Assembly (NCBI GenBank): GCA_009746045.1
Contig: RPFO01002334.1
Coordinates: 1 to 46,897 of the forward strand
Length of the DNA stretch: 46,897 nucleotides
Reading direction: 5' to 3'
Source of the DNA: Mesostigma viride
Taxonomy: Eukaryota; Streptophyta; Mesostigmatophyceae; Mesostigmatales; Mesostigmataceae
This document shows positions 38,579 through 46,897 of this stretch, piece after piece. The notes under the pieces were generated by a model. That model did no database searches and was not told the DNA's origin. It was given only the letters and a program-made list of their open reading frames with translations. Each line of letters begins with the position of its first letter. Position 1 is the stretch's first letter. The translations under genes were made by a program, and so were the position numbers.

Positions 38579-40364
38579 ACTCGTGCTCCCGTTGGGGAGT
38601 CGATCACGGAGCACCGAAGTGCTTCCCTGTGAGTGCACAACAGGAGAAAGGGCAGAGACCCCCAGTCTCCTTCATGCCAATTCAAAGGCATGCCACAGCT
38701 GCATTCGGGCGCGCTAGCTAAAAGACATGCTAACGATCCGGCAACCTGTGGGTGCAATAAGACCCATGTGAGCATATCATAGCAAGGAGCGTGGGCAAGT
38801 AATCTGATCGAGGCCATGACGTAGCATGGCTGTCGCGTCTGCGTGCCACAATCTCCGGCGCCACCATGGCGGCTGGCCACTCAGCTTAATTTGGTAAAAC
38901 CCAAATGAGCTGAGCTGTCAGACGTGCCTGCCTTAACTGCATGCCCTGTGGGGTGGGCGAGGACCTGTCCCATGATTAATGAAAAGAGGGCTCTCAGCCG
39001 AGGACAAGGAACTGTCCCTCGTGCCTGATGACCACCTTCTTGATCCCCTTGTGTACCGTCGCGTGCCGCGTTTGAATATCCTTGCTGGGGCGTTAGCTAG
39101 ACGCTCCAACTACTCTAATTGCGACAATATGATGGTGCAAGAGGATGCTTTTGCCTCCCCTGCTATAGAACAATGCTTTCACAACACACACATTGCACAG
39201 TCTGATGATGAAGCCGCACATGCGGAATTTATTGAGAAAGTTAATACAATTACAACACGTTGATAGTCTCAATATCGATGCACTCCATGCTCACGAGCCC
39301 GCAGTTAGGCAGCGCTCCATGACATGCTACCGGCCTTGCTCCCAAGGAAAGGGAGAAACACGAAGGCCACTAACGAGAGACTCGAAGAGACTACACGCTG
39401 CGTGAGAGTCCTCTTCGACTATGAACCAAACCATTCGTCATGCCACACGCATGCCACACGCCACACTTGTCAGTCCAGCCAGGAATGCCAAAACTATCTT
39501 GCTGCCTGAACCATGCAAATAGAAACCGCATTCCAGTTGCCGTCCTGGCTTTCTACCACACATGCCAACAAAAGCAGGAAGGCATCCCGACAAATCTAAA
39601 TTGCTACCCTCTTGCCGATCTCATCTCCTAGAGGCTCCGGCATTTCTGTCCCTGGGAATGTCCGGCATTGAGTCACGTCCACCAAGGTCGAAGCATAATA
39701 TCCTTCAGACAATCTGCACGCGCACACCTTGCGTGTGAGTGGCCCAGCAAACATTGCGTCTAATCGTTCCTTTCTAGAAAAAATCCCTTTGTAGGGCTGC
39801 CAGCGATTTCGCATTCATTCCAGCGATCTGGCTGCGCACCGCGAATTGTCCTTTTCCATTTTCTGTCCAGTCCTCATAACGTTGACCCGCTATTCTACAC
39901 CACAAAGACACCTGGCCTGTCAATAGCCTCGGCGCTGTTGAAGTCCAGCAGTCCAGCTTCAGCTCCAGCTGTCCACTAACACGCGTATGATCCTCTCGAC
40001 GCTGCGCACTTGTGCTGCCGTCCGCTCAGTGCTGCGCGCCCAGCTGTGCCTGGCCCGACGCGCGTGCACGTACACTTTCGTCCGCTCTTATGCTGCAAGT
40101 GCTAGTGCCCCCCCCCGGTCACTAGCCTTTGTCGAAAATGCGTAGAAAACAAATTCCTTGCGCACGTCACCGGCGTGCATAGTGGGCGCCGCCCGGATGA
40201 CATAGCTCGCGTCCGTGACATGGCTGTACAAAGACTAAGCTAAGGCTGTGGCTCAGTGGTTGTGTACCGTGCGTGAGCGGTGCACGTGACTACGTATGGT
40301 GGCACAGCTAGGCATGCAAACATTCTAAGCATGGCTGCCATGGCAACAGTGACTACCAATGAAG
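38579..40364. other. No clear gene; possible degraded coding fragment at 38979-39400
   Basis: A frame at 38979-39263 (KRGLSAEDKELSLVPDDHLL, EAAHAEFIEKVNTI) and overlapping frames to about 39400 (DSLNIDALHAHEPAVRQR; MLPALLPRKGRNTK) look protein-like in composition but are in different registers. They may be remains of a frameshifted gene. No family is recognised. The rest appears non-coding. Confidence 0.35.
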
Positions 40365-40630
40365 TCAAGCTAGGGCTATTCTAGTCTTGCCCGCTGAGGG
40401 CGTCCACATCTTGTGGTTGATCATCAGGTCCCCGCCCCGCCAGTACACCTTGGGCTTCTGGGGGTCCTGCTTGTGGCGGAGGTATTCAGGCCACAGGTCA
40501 CGTCGCTGCTGCTGCTGAGCGGGGGTCAGGTCGTCGTCCAGCGTCCAGGTGAGGTCGTGCAACCGCTTGCGACGAGAGAGGAACCGCTGCTTGTCCTCAC
40601 GGGAGGGGAAGGTGAGAAGGACTGGTGGGG
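40365..40630 (-). pseudogene. LINE ORF1 C-terminal fragment
   Basis: The minus frame encodes LLTFPSREDKQRFLSRRKRL, TLDDDLTPAQQQQRRDLWPE and KVYWRGGDLMINHKMW. This is the same domain as the ORF1 at 16570-16873 (shared DDDLT.AQQQ.RR.LWP, VYW.G, HK.W) but diverged and lacking everything N-terminal. It lies about 40 bp from the end of the copia-like element at 40668, which probably inserted into or next to it. Confidence 0.78.
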
Positions 40631-40667
40631 GAGCAGTTAGGAAATGGGAATGACCGACTTGGTATAA

Positions 40668-41169
40668 TGCTTGAGAACACTGTGTGCTGAGAGCAATGAA
40701 TTGCTTGGTTCATTAGAAAATAGGTTTACCCTTTATCAACGTTCCTCTCACTGGCTGCGCCGCCAGTGACCGTTGGGTGCAGACCGTTGGCCCGAGGCCG
40801 CACGATGACAGGTCGCAGTCTAGTCACTGCATCGTGTGATCACAGATCAATGCACGCTGCAGTACAGTCCCTATCTAGGATACTCTAGTACCGTCCAATG
40901 ACAGGACACTACGTATATACTGGGTACTAACATCTGTCACGTACCCCAGTACCCAAAGTACCTATCTAGGGAAACGTATGCGACTCGACTAGCATTCCTA
41001 TCTGCATAGCCCACGTGGTATTTATATTCACATACCAACGTAGGTTTACAAGGCTTATTCATACGTTGTATTCACAATGCCTTTGAGACTTAGTCTGCAG
41101 CAAAGCATGGAGACTAACTCCAGTATTGTTTTATTATTTATTTCTGAATGCAGGTCTGCACCCCCAACA
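40668..41169 (-). repeat. Candidate LTR of copy A
   Basis: On the minus strand it begins TGTTGGGGGTGCAGACC and ends TTCTCAAGCA (TG..CA), 502 bp, and matches 44361-44860 closely. The outer border is inferred from where similarity stops (left of tgcttgag). The inner border is inferred only from the TG dinucleotide, and no convincing primer-binding site or polypurine tract was found. Confidence 0.5.
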
Positions 41170-41584
41170 TTATTGTTATTGTTTTTAAGTTGATTAGGGG
41201 TACAACAGAGACATGGCTGGTTGAGCCAGGTTGGTTACAGCTGGCTGTTCTGGCCAGGTGTTAGATTGCACATTAAATAAGGTGTACACAGCTGGCTGGT
41301 TTGGCCAGTTATTGGAGCACACATTAAGTAAGTGTATACAAGGCTTGTGCCCTCAAGCTTCAAATGGATAGAAATCTGACCTAGTCAGCACTCACACCCC
41401 ACAGCAAATGTGTTGAATTTTATGGCGCCCAGCAGCTATCGCTGTGGTAGCGGGGTGTGGTGGTTGTGTACTGAGCTGTAGCCAGACATTTTATTCATAC
41501 ACTGACACGGATACCATAGGGATTCATATTCTCAAATAGTAGCTGGTATTGTGGGCCAGCTGCATCTCTCAGCTTGGGTTTTCT

Positions 41585-43087
41585 TCATCTTCCACATGAT
41601 GCCAGCTGGAGAAGTAGGTTGCCTCCTGTTTGAGGATCACCCAAATAATCCAGGTCAGTGTGGACAGCAGCAGAAACAGATTTCTTGGTTAGAAAACTGA
41701 TCACAGAGTAGCTGTCAGTATAGAGATGTGAGATGACATTGCATGTGCTGCCTGCCTGGGTTTGTAACCAGGTGAGCATGTGCTGCAGGGAACGAGCATG
41801 CAATGCAGCAGACACCACAGCACGACATTCAGCTGAGTTGCTGCTGCCAGGTTTTCTGCGGTGTAGCCTGCTGTACCAGGAAGTGAGGGACATGTAATCT
41901 GACCTGTTGGTGAGAAAAAAGAGCCCTGATTCCCGTGCCCCCATCTGATTGATTGTTCTGCTGTCCATGGAGCTGTCCATGACACTGTGGATGTGGATGT
42001 CTTCCATCAGATTCAGGCCATGGAGGATGAGGGGGGGGCAGTCATTGACCAACTTCCTGATGTGACTGCATTTTATCTTGACTAGAACATCATGGGTGAC
42101 CCTGCTGATGACAGCTAAGGGAGCCCCACAGATGGCTGACCACCACCCCAGTTTGCCCTGAACAGTGGCACACATATGTAAGGGGAGGTGGTTGTCTTGC
42201 AGCAGATCTAGACAATCTTGGATATATTCTGCAGGAGGAGAGAGAGAGCAGACCCACTGATCTGGCTGCCTATGCAGCTGCAACATGATGCCACAGAACT
42301 GGATGGGGGTTGTGCTCAATTCCACCTGTTTGCCAATCTCATATGACTCCTGGACCTGCTGAATGAATTTTTCCACCTCAGCTCTAGGCCCACAAATGAG
42401 TTGGTCATCTCCATGCCACACAAAGAACAGCAGTCCAGAGGGGGTGGGTACAACAAAAAAGCAAGGGTCCAGGTCATCATACGTGGCCTTGAGCTTTTTG
42501 AATACTTCCTCTGCTGAGTCTCTGAAAATTTTGGGGGCACTGACAAGCCCTTCCACCCCAATGTTGATAATAAGGTGGGGCTCATCAATGTAAGGTTTCC
42601 ACACAGCTGGGGTGTCTACCACGTACACCTTCCCTTTCCACACAGATTCAGCCTTTTCTGGGTCCCCCCTGAGGAAGGCCCTTTTAATATCAGTGGCTTT
42701 GCAGACATAGTCTTGGCCTGCATTGAGGTTGTGGAGGAATAGGGAGAGCATGATCCTGAGTGAGGTTTGTTGCAGCCCAGGTGTGTAGGTTTCCCCTTTT
42801 GGCAGTGTGGATGTCCCCTTTAATTCTGTGACACATGGTCTGGCATGGAAGATTGGGGAGCCCACTTTTTGTGGTTTTTGTTTGAGAACAAATTTTAATC
42901 TGAGCTTTTTGGCTCCCTCTGGCACGTCCCATGAAGGGGTGACAGGAGGTTTGTATTGAGGGTTTTGGGGGTTGGGCAGGACCCATTCCTGCCTGGCTTG
43001 GTGGACAATGGCCATCAGCCACTTGGTGAACCCTTTTTGTGTTTTGCATTCTTGTATGACGTGGGAGATTTGGTGGGGTGAGTGCAT
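41585..43087 (-). CDS. Copia-type reverse transcriptase and RNase H, copy A
   Basis: 500 codons. The RT part (RVT_2 type) has DIKRAFLRGDPEKAESVW with the first catalytic Asp, EGLVSAPKIF, and FFVWHGDDQLICG at the YVDD position. The RNase H part has VMDSSMDSR, a SWYSRLHRRKPGSSNSAECR motif (compare copia ..RKQ..VA.SSTEAEY) and LYTDSYSV. The normal copia tail (NPADALTKLRDA in copy B) is lost here because of a 4 bp insertion near 41645. Catalytic residues are otherwise present. N-terminally, two small indels separate it from the protease frame. Confidence 0.85.
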   Translation of the reverse strand: MHSPHQISHVIQECKTQKGFTKWLMAIVHQARQEWVLPNPQNPQYKPPVTPSWDVPEGAKKLRLKFVLKQKPQKVGSPIFHARPCVTELKGTSTLPKGETYTPGLQQTSLRIMLSLFLHNLNAGQDYVCKATDIKRAFLRGDPEKAESVWKGKVYVVDTPAVWKPYIDEPHLIINIGVEGLVSAPKIFRDSAEEVFKKLKATYDDLDPCFFVVPTPSGLLFFVWHGDDQLICGPRAEVEKFIQQVQESYEIGKQVELSTTPIQFCGIMLQLHRQPDQWVCSLSPPAEYIQDCLDLLQDNHLPLHMCATVQGKLGWWSAICGAPLAVISRVTHDVLVKIKCSHIRKLVNDCPPLILHGLNLMEDIHIHSVMDSSMDSRTINQMGARESGLFFLTNRSDYMSLTSWYSRLHRRKPGSSNSAECRAVVSAALHARSLQHMLTWLQTQAGSTCNVISHLYTDSYSVISFLTKKSVSAAVHTDLDYLGDPQTGGNLLLQLASCGR

Positions 43088-43161
43088 GGCTATGTCCCAC
43101 TTACCCAGCCCAAAGGCTGAGGGATGGAGGATTCAACTGGCTGTGCACTAACTTGTCCAGA

Positions 43162-43608
43162 TCAGGGATCTCCCCTGGTGCAATGATACTGAGTGTTGAC
43201 TGCCTTGATGACAGCATCCATACCAGGGACAATACTGGAGAGAGGGATTTTAAAGTGGTCCAGAGGAACTGCACCCACCCCTGTGACACTGAGCTCATTA
43301 GCTGAGATAAGCACCCCAGGATAGGATACAAAAGGTTCCCCCAACAAGGTGTTACCAGAGTACCCCTCCACCATGCACCTGGAAGGGTGTCTGAATACCA
43401 AGTATATAGGGAGCATCACTTGTCCCACTACATCCAGTGAGCTTTGGCCTGAGAAATCCTGCACCCGTGCCCAAAATGAAGGTGCAACCTCAAGACCAGG
43501 GATGGCTTGTGCACTGATCACACTGACCTGTGCCTGAGTGTCTATTGCCAGGGTCCAGGGGTCCTGACTAGTGCACACAGCTGAGACTTTTGCCAGCCCT
43601 TCGGCCAC
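43162..43608 (-). CDS. Retropepsin-like aspartic protease, copy A
   Basis: 149 codons. WTLAIDTQAQVSVISAQAIP carries the active-site loop as DTQA rather than DTGA/DSGA, followed by a flap-like hydrophobic region and LISANELSVTGVGAVPLDHF. It overlaps the Gag-like frame by about 41 bp in the +1 register and runs towards the RT with only a short linker. The Gly-to-Gln change in the loop may indicate inactivity or a lineage variant; only one copy is visible. Confidence 0.6.
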   Translation of the reverse strand: MAEGLAKVSAVCTSQDPWTLAIDTQAQVSVISAQAIPGLEVAPSFWARVQDFSGQSSLDVVGQVMLPIYLVFRHPSRCMVEGYSGNTLLGEPFVSYPGVLISANELSVTGVGAVPLDHFKIPLSSIVPGMDAVIKAVNTQYHCTRGDP

Positions 43609-44026
43609 AGCAGCTTGTTGCTTGTGTGCATGACCTGTGTAATGCTTGCAAGGCGACTGCCAATCTTGACCTCAGAAGAGCGGGAGGGTTGGCAGACAAT
43701 TTGGTGCCTTGGGGCTGAGCTAATGCTTCCAACCCAGCTACCTCGTGCCTGGTTAAGCTATCCCCAGGTTGTGAAGTGGGCCTGGCTTCACTGAGGGTGG
43801 AAGGGTTCACAGAGGGTGCTGTGGTGCTGTCAACAGCAGTAATTATTGGCTCATGGCTACTGCTGGGCATGCTGGAGCTGCCAGATAGAAGTAGTGAGTC
43901 CATGCTTAAAGACTCTTCGATCCCCAGGCACGTCTGCCATGGGAGAATAAAGTTGTAAGCGTGAGAATGCCACGAATTCCGCCATGGTTCTTGCAGGAAG
44001 TTGCCTTTATTAATAACAGGAAACAC
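43568..44026 (-). CDS. Gag-like ORF, copy A
   Basis: 152 codons, Ser/Thr/Pro-rich (MDSLLLSGSSSMPSSSHEPI) and without a recognisable capsid motif. Placed 5' of protease with a short overlap, as expected for Gag. The adjoining protease frame has CKHYTGHAH just before its first Met, reminiscent of a partial zinc knuckle. The assignment rests on position. Confidence 0.45.
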   Translation of the reverse strand: MFPVINKGNFLQEPWRNSWHSHAYNFILPWQTCLGIEESLSMDSLLLSGSSSMPSSSHEPIITAVDSTTAPSVNPSTLSEARPTSQPGDSLTRHEVAGLEALAQPQGTKLSANPPALLRSRLAVALQALHRSCTQATSCCGRRAGKSLSCVH

Positions 44027-44360
44027 AGACGTAAGTCACGTCACTTCCAAGACTGCACGCAGCACAGGCGACAGGGTCGCAGTGCCCAGAGAACGTGCAC
44101 GCAAGAACTAGCGTCCCGGTGCGACCAAGTCACACATATAGGTTGTTAGGGACGCGTCCAAGTAATCAGCTGCACTGTCACAGCCGAACTGTCAATCAAT
44201 TGATTACACAGACTCTGGCACGCCTTTGGCGCGCAGATCTATCAATTGTCCATACGGCTAGTCCTGTGGACCTATCCGTACACTACTCAGCATCAATTGT
44301 CTCATAGGTCCTGGCGCGCTACAGTGCGCCTACCTATAGTTAGAATGCGGTGGGATATAT

Positions 44361-44860
44361 TGCTTGAGAACACTGAAAGCTGTGAGCAATGAATTGCTTG
44401 ATCCATTAGAAAATAGGTTTACCCTTTATCAACGTTCCTCTCACCGGCTGCGCCGCCAGTGACCGTTGGGTGCAGACCGTTGGCCCGAGGCCGCACGATG
44501 ACAGGTAGCTGTCTAGTCACTGCATCGTGCGATCACAGATCAATGCCCGCTGCAGTACGGTCCCTATCTAGGATACTCTAGTACCGTCCAATGACAGGAC
44601 ACTACGTATACTGGGTACTGACATCTGTCACGTACCTCAGTACCCAAAGTACCTATCTAGGGAAACGTATGCGACTCGACTAGCATTCCTATCTGCATAG
44701 CCCACGTGGTATTTATATTCACATACCAACGTAGGTTTACAAGGCTTATTCATACGTTGTATTCACAATGCCTTTGAGACTTAGTCTACAGCAAAGCATG
44801 GAGACTAACTCCAGTATTGTTTTATTATTTATTTCTTAATGCAGGTCTGCACCCCCAACA
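44361..44860 (-). repeat. Candidate LTR shared between copies A and B
   Basis: 500 bp, near-identical to 40668-41169. It is the 3' terminal repeat of copy B and sits where the 5' repeat of copy A is expected, so the two units appear to share it. Confidence 0.5.
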
Positions 44861-45183
44861 TTATTGTTATTGTTTTTAAGTTGATTAGGGGTACAAAAGA
44901 GACATGGCTGGTTGAGCCAGGTTGGTTACAGCTGGCTGTTCTGGCCAGGTGTTATATTGCACATTAAATAAGGTGTACACAGCTGGCTGGTTTGGCCAGT
45001 ACTGAAGCACACATTAAGTAAATGGATACAAAGCTTGTGTCCTCAAGCTGCAAATGGATACAAATCTGACCTAGCCAGCACTCACACCCCACAACGAATG
45101 TGTTGAATTTTATGGCGCCCAGCAGCTATCGCTGTGGTAAGGGGGTGTGGTGGTTGTGTACTGTGCTATGGCCAGTCATTTAT

Positions 45184-46897
45184 TCAAACACTGACTCTGA
45201 TATCATAGGGGTTCATGTTCTGAAAGAGGAGCTGGTACTGTTGGCCAGCAGCATCCCGCAGCTTCGTGAGAGCGTCTGCTGGGTTGTCCTCATCATCCAC
45301 ATGAGTCCAGCTGGAAAAATAGGTGGCCTCCTGTTTGAGGATCACCCAATCCAAGTCAGTGTGGACAGCAGCAGAGACAGATTTCTTGGTTAGAAAACTG
45401 ATCACAGATTGGCTGTCAGTATAGAGATGTGAGATGACATTGCATGTGCTGCCTGCCTGGGTTTGTAGCCAGGTGAGCATGTGCTGCAGGGAACGAGCAT
45501 GCAATGCAGCAGACACCACAGCACGACATTCAGCTGAGTTGCTGCTGCCAGGTTTTCTGCGGTGTAGCCTGCTGTACCAGGAAGTGAGGGACATGTAATC
45601 TGACCTGTTGGTGAGAAAAAACAGCCCTGATTCCCGTGCCCCCATCTGATTGATTGTTCTGCTCTCCATGGAGCTGTCCATGACACATTGGATGTGGATG
45701 TCTTCCATCAGATTCAGGCCATGGAGGATGAGGGGGGGCAGTCATTGACCAACTTCCTGATGTGACTGCATTTGATCTTGACTAGAACATCATGGGTGAC
45801 CCTGCTGATGACAGCTAAGGGAGCCCCACAGATGGCTGACCACCACCCCAGTTTGCCCTGAACAGTGGCACACATATGTAAGGGGAGGTAGTTGTCCTGC
45901 AGCAGATCTAGACAATCTTGGATATATTCTGCAGGAGGGAGAGAGAGCAGACCCACTGATCTGGCTGCCTATGCAGCTGCAACATGATGCCACAGAACTG
46001 GATGGGGGTTGTGCTCAATTCCACCTGTTTGCCAATCTCATATGATTCCTGGACCTGCTGAATAAAGGTTTCCACCTCAGCTCTAGGCCCACAAATGAGT
46101 TGGTCATCTCCATGCCACACAAAGAACAGCAGTCCAGAGGGGGTGGGTACAACAAAAAAGCATGGGTCCAGGTCATCATACGTGGCCTTGAGCTTTTTGA
46201 ATACTTCCTCTGCTGAGTCTCTGAAAATTTTTGGGGCACTGACAAGCCCTTCCACCCCAATGTTGATGATAAGGTGGGGCTCATCAATATAAGGTTTCCA
46301 CACAGCTGGGGTGTCTACCACGTACACCTTCCCTTTCCACACAGATTCAGCCTTTTCTGGGTCCCCCCTGAGGAAGGCCCTTTTAATATCAGTGGCTTTG
46401 CAGACATAGTCTTGGCCTGCATTGAGGTTGTGGAGGAAGAGGGAGAGCATGATCCTGAGTGAGGTTTGTTGCAGCCCAGGTGTGTATGTTTCCCCTTTTG
46501 GCAGTGTGGAGGTCCCCTTTAATTCTGTGACACATGGTCTGGCATGGAAGATTGGGGAGCCCACTTTTTGTGGTTTTTGTTTGAGAACAAATTTTAATCT
46601 GAGCTTTTTGGCTCCCTCTGGCACGTCCCATGAAGGGGTGACAGGCGGTTTGTATTGAGGGTTTTTGGGGTTGGGCAGGACCCATTCCTGCCTGGCTTGG
46701 TGGACAATGGCCATCAGCCACTTGGTAAACCCTTTTTGTGTTTTGCATTCTTGTATGACGTGGGAGATTTGGTGGGGTGAGTGCATGGCTATGTCCCACT
46801 TACCCAGCCCAAAGGCTGAGGGATGGAGGAACTGGCTGTGCACTAACTTGTCCAGATCAGGGATCTCCCCTGGTGCATACTGAGTGTTGACTGCCTT
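45184..46897 (-). pseudogene. Copia-type RT-RNase H, copy B, frameshifted
   Basis: Three frame segments: RT 45908-46843 (DIKRAFLRGDPEKAESVW; FVWHGDDQLICG), connecting piece 45714-45956 and RNase H 45184-45708. The RNase H tail is complete: SSWTHVDDEDNPADALTKL, the copia-type end (compare ..NPAD.LTK). Upstream of 46843 the frame is open towards the protease through APGEIPDLDKLVHSQ, with no integrase. Confidence 0.88.

Larger units (their letters stand above)
40668..44360 (-). mobile_element. Copia-like retroelement, copy A (gag-PR-RT-RH, no IN)
   Basis: 3693 bp unit, repeated head-to-tail by copy B. On the minus strand the order is non-coding leader (44360-44030), Gag-like ORF, protease, reverse transcriptase and RNase H, then non-coding 3' region and a candidate terminal repeat (40668-41169). 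RT connects almost directly to protease, so there is no room for an integrase. Relative to copy B the reading frame is broken by three 4 bp insertions (near 41645, 43134 and 43178) and a 17 bp deletion near 41580. Confidence 0.85.
44361..46897 (-). mobile_element. Copia-like retroelement, copy B (truncated by window edge)
   Basis: Aligns to 40668-43200 of copy A over its whole length with few differences. It continues past the right edge in the protease-RT linker. RT and RNase H are split by two single-base deletions (a GA-rich run near 45938 and a G-run near 45735), while the three 4 bp insertions of copy A are absent. Confidence 0.9.

Overview
The window reads as nuclear DNA of a photosynthetic eukaryote, most likely a green alga with a repeat-bloated genome (a prasinophyte such as Cymbomonas would fit, but the species is inference). 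The anchor is a 16-exon chloroplast flavodiiron gene (FLVA type) on the minus strand with a transit-like N-terminus. Algae, mosses, lycophytes and gymnosperms keep such genes and flowering plants lack them. Long introns with GT/AG borders, TTTAGGG heptamers, LINE and copia-type retroelements and kilobase satellites all exclude a prokaryote.

Layout. 1-4652: minisatellite of ~67 bp units with ~2 kb higher-order repeats. 4928-5701: G/T-rich 30 bp minisatellite. 5702-8577: mostly non-coding, with an AT-rich block and a ~229 bp tandem repeat carrying GCCGGCC palindromes. 8712-12062 (+): four-exon gene for a ~986-residue transposase-like protein. 12718-13027: (CT)n. 13150-17826: nested retroelement debris, including an L1-like LINE ORF1 split by a 1.7 kb TTAA-flanked inverted-repeat transposon. 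18237-33130 (-): FLVA. 34723-36559 (+): three retroelement-like ORFs, one with a viroplasmin/RNase H1-type hybrid-binding domain. 36758-38444 (+): 5'-truncated LINE with a 14 bp target duplication, inserted in a GGGTAAA-rich element. 40365-40630 (-): second LINE ORF1 fragment. 40668-46897 (-): two head-to-tail copies (period 3693 bp) of a copia-like retroelement with protease, reverse transcriptase and RNase H but no integrase in the visible unit.

FLVA should act in the chloroplast stroma with FLVB, passing electrons from photosystem I to O2. The splice model joins in one frame from exon 2 to the stop. Its iron-site motif is the substituted type (HVSPRR) expected of the Flv1/FLVA clade.

The most unusual signal is in the FLVA introns. 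At about ten splice junctions the exon edge plus its splice site has been tandemly copied into the neighbouring intron, often with GT or AG intact, giving ladders of two to eight decoy splice sites. The transposase-like gene shows the same thing at one intron (a 72 bp in-frame duplication of exon end plus donor). Sense-strand pyrimidine expansions, including ~1 kb of (CCCCCG)-type sequence, also lie upstream of several acceptors. I propose splice-junction-anchored duplication as the undescribed feature of this window. The neutral alternative is frequent random tandem duplication filtered by selection.
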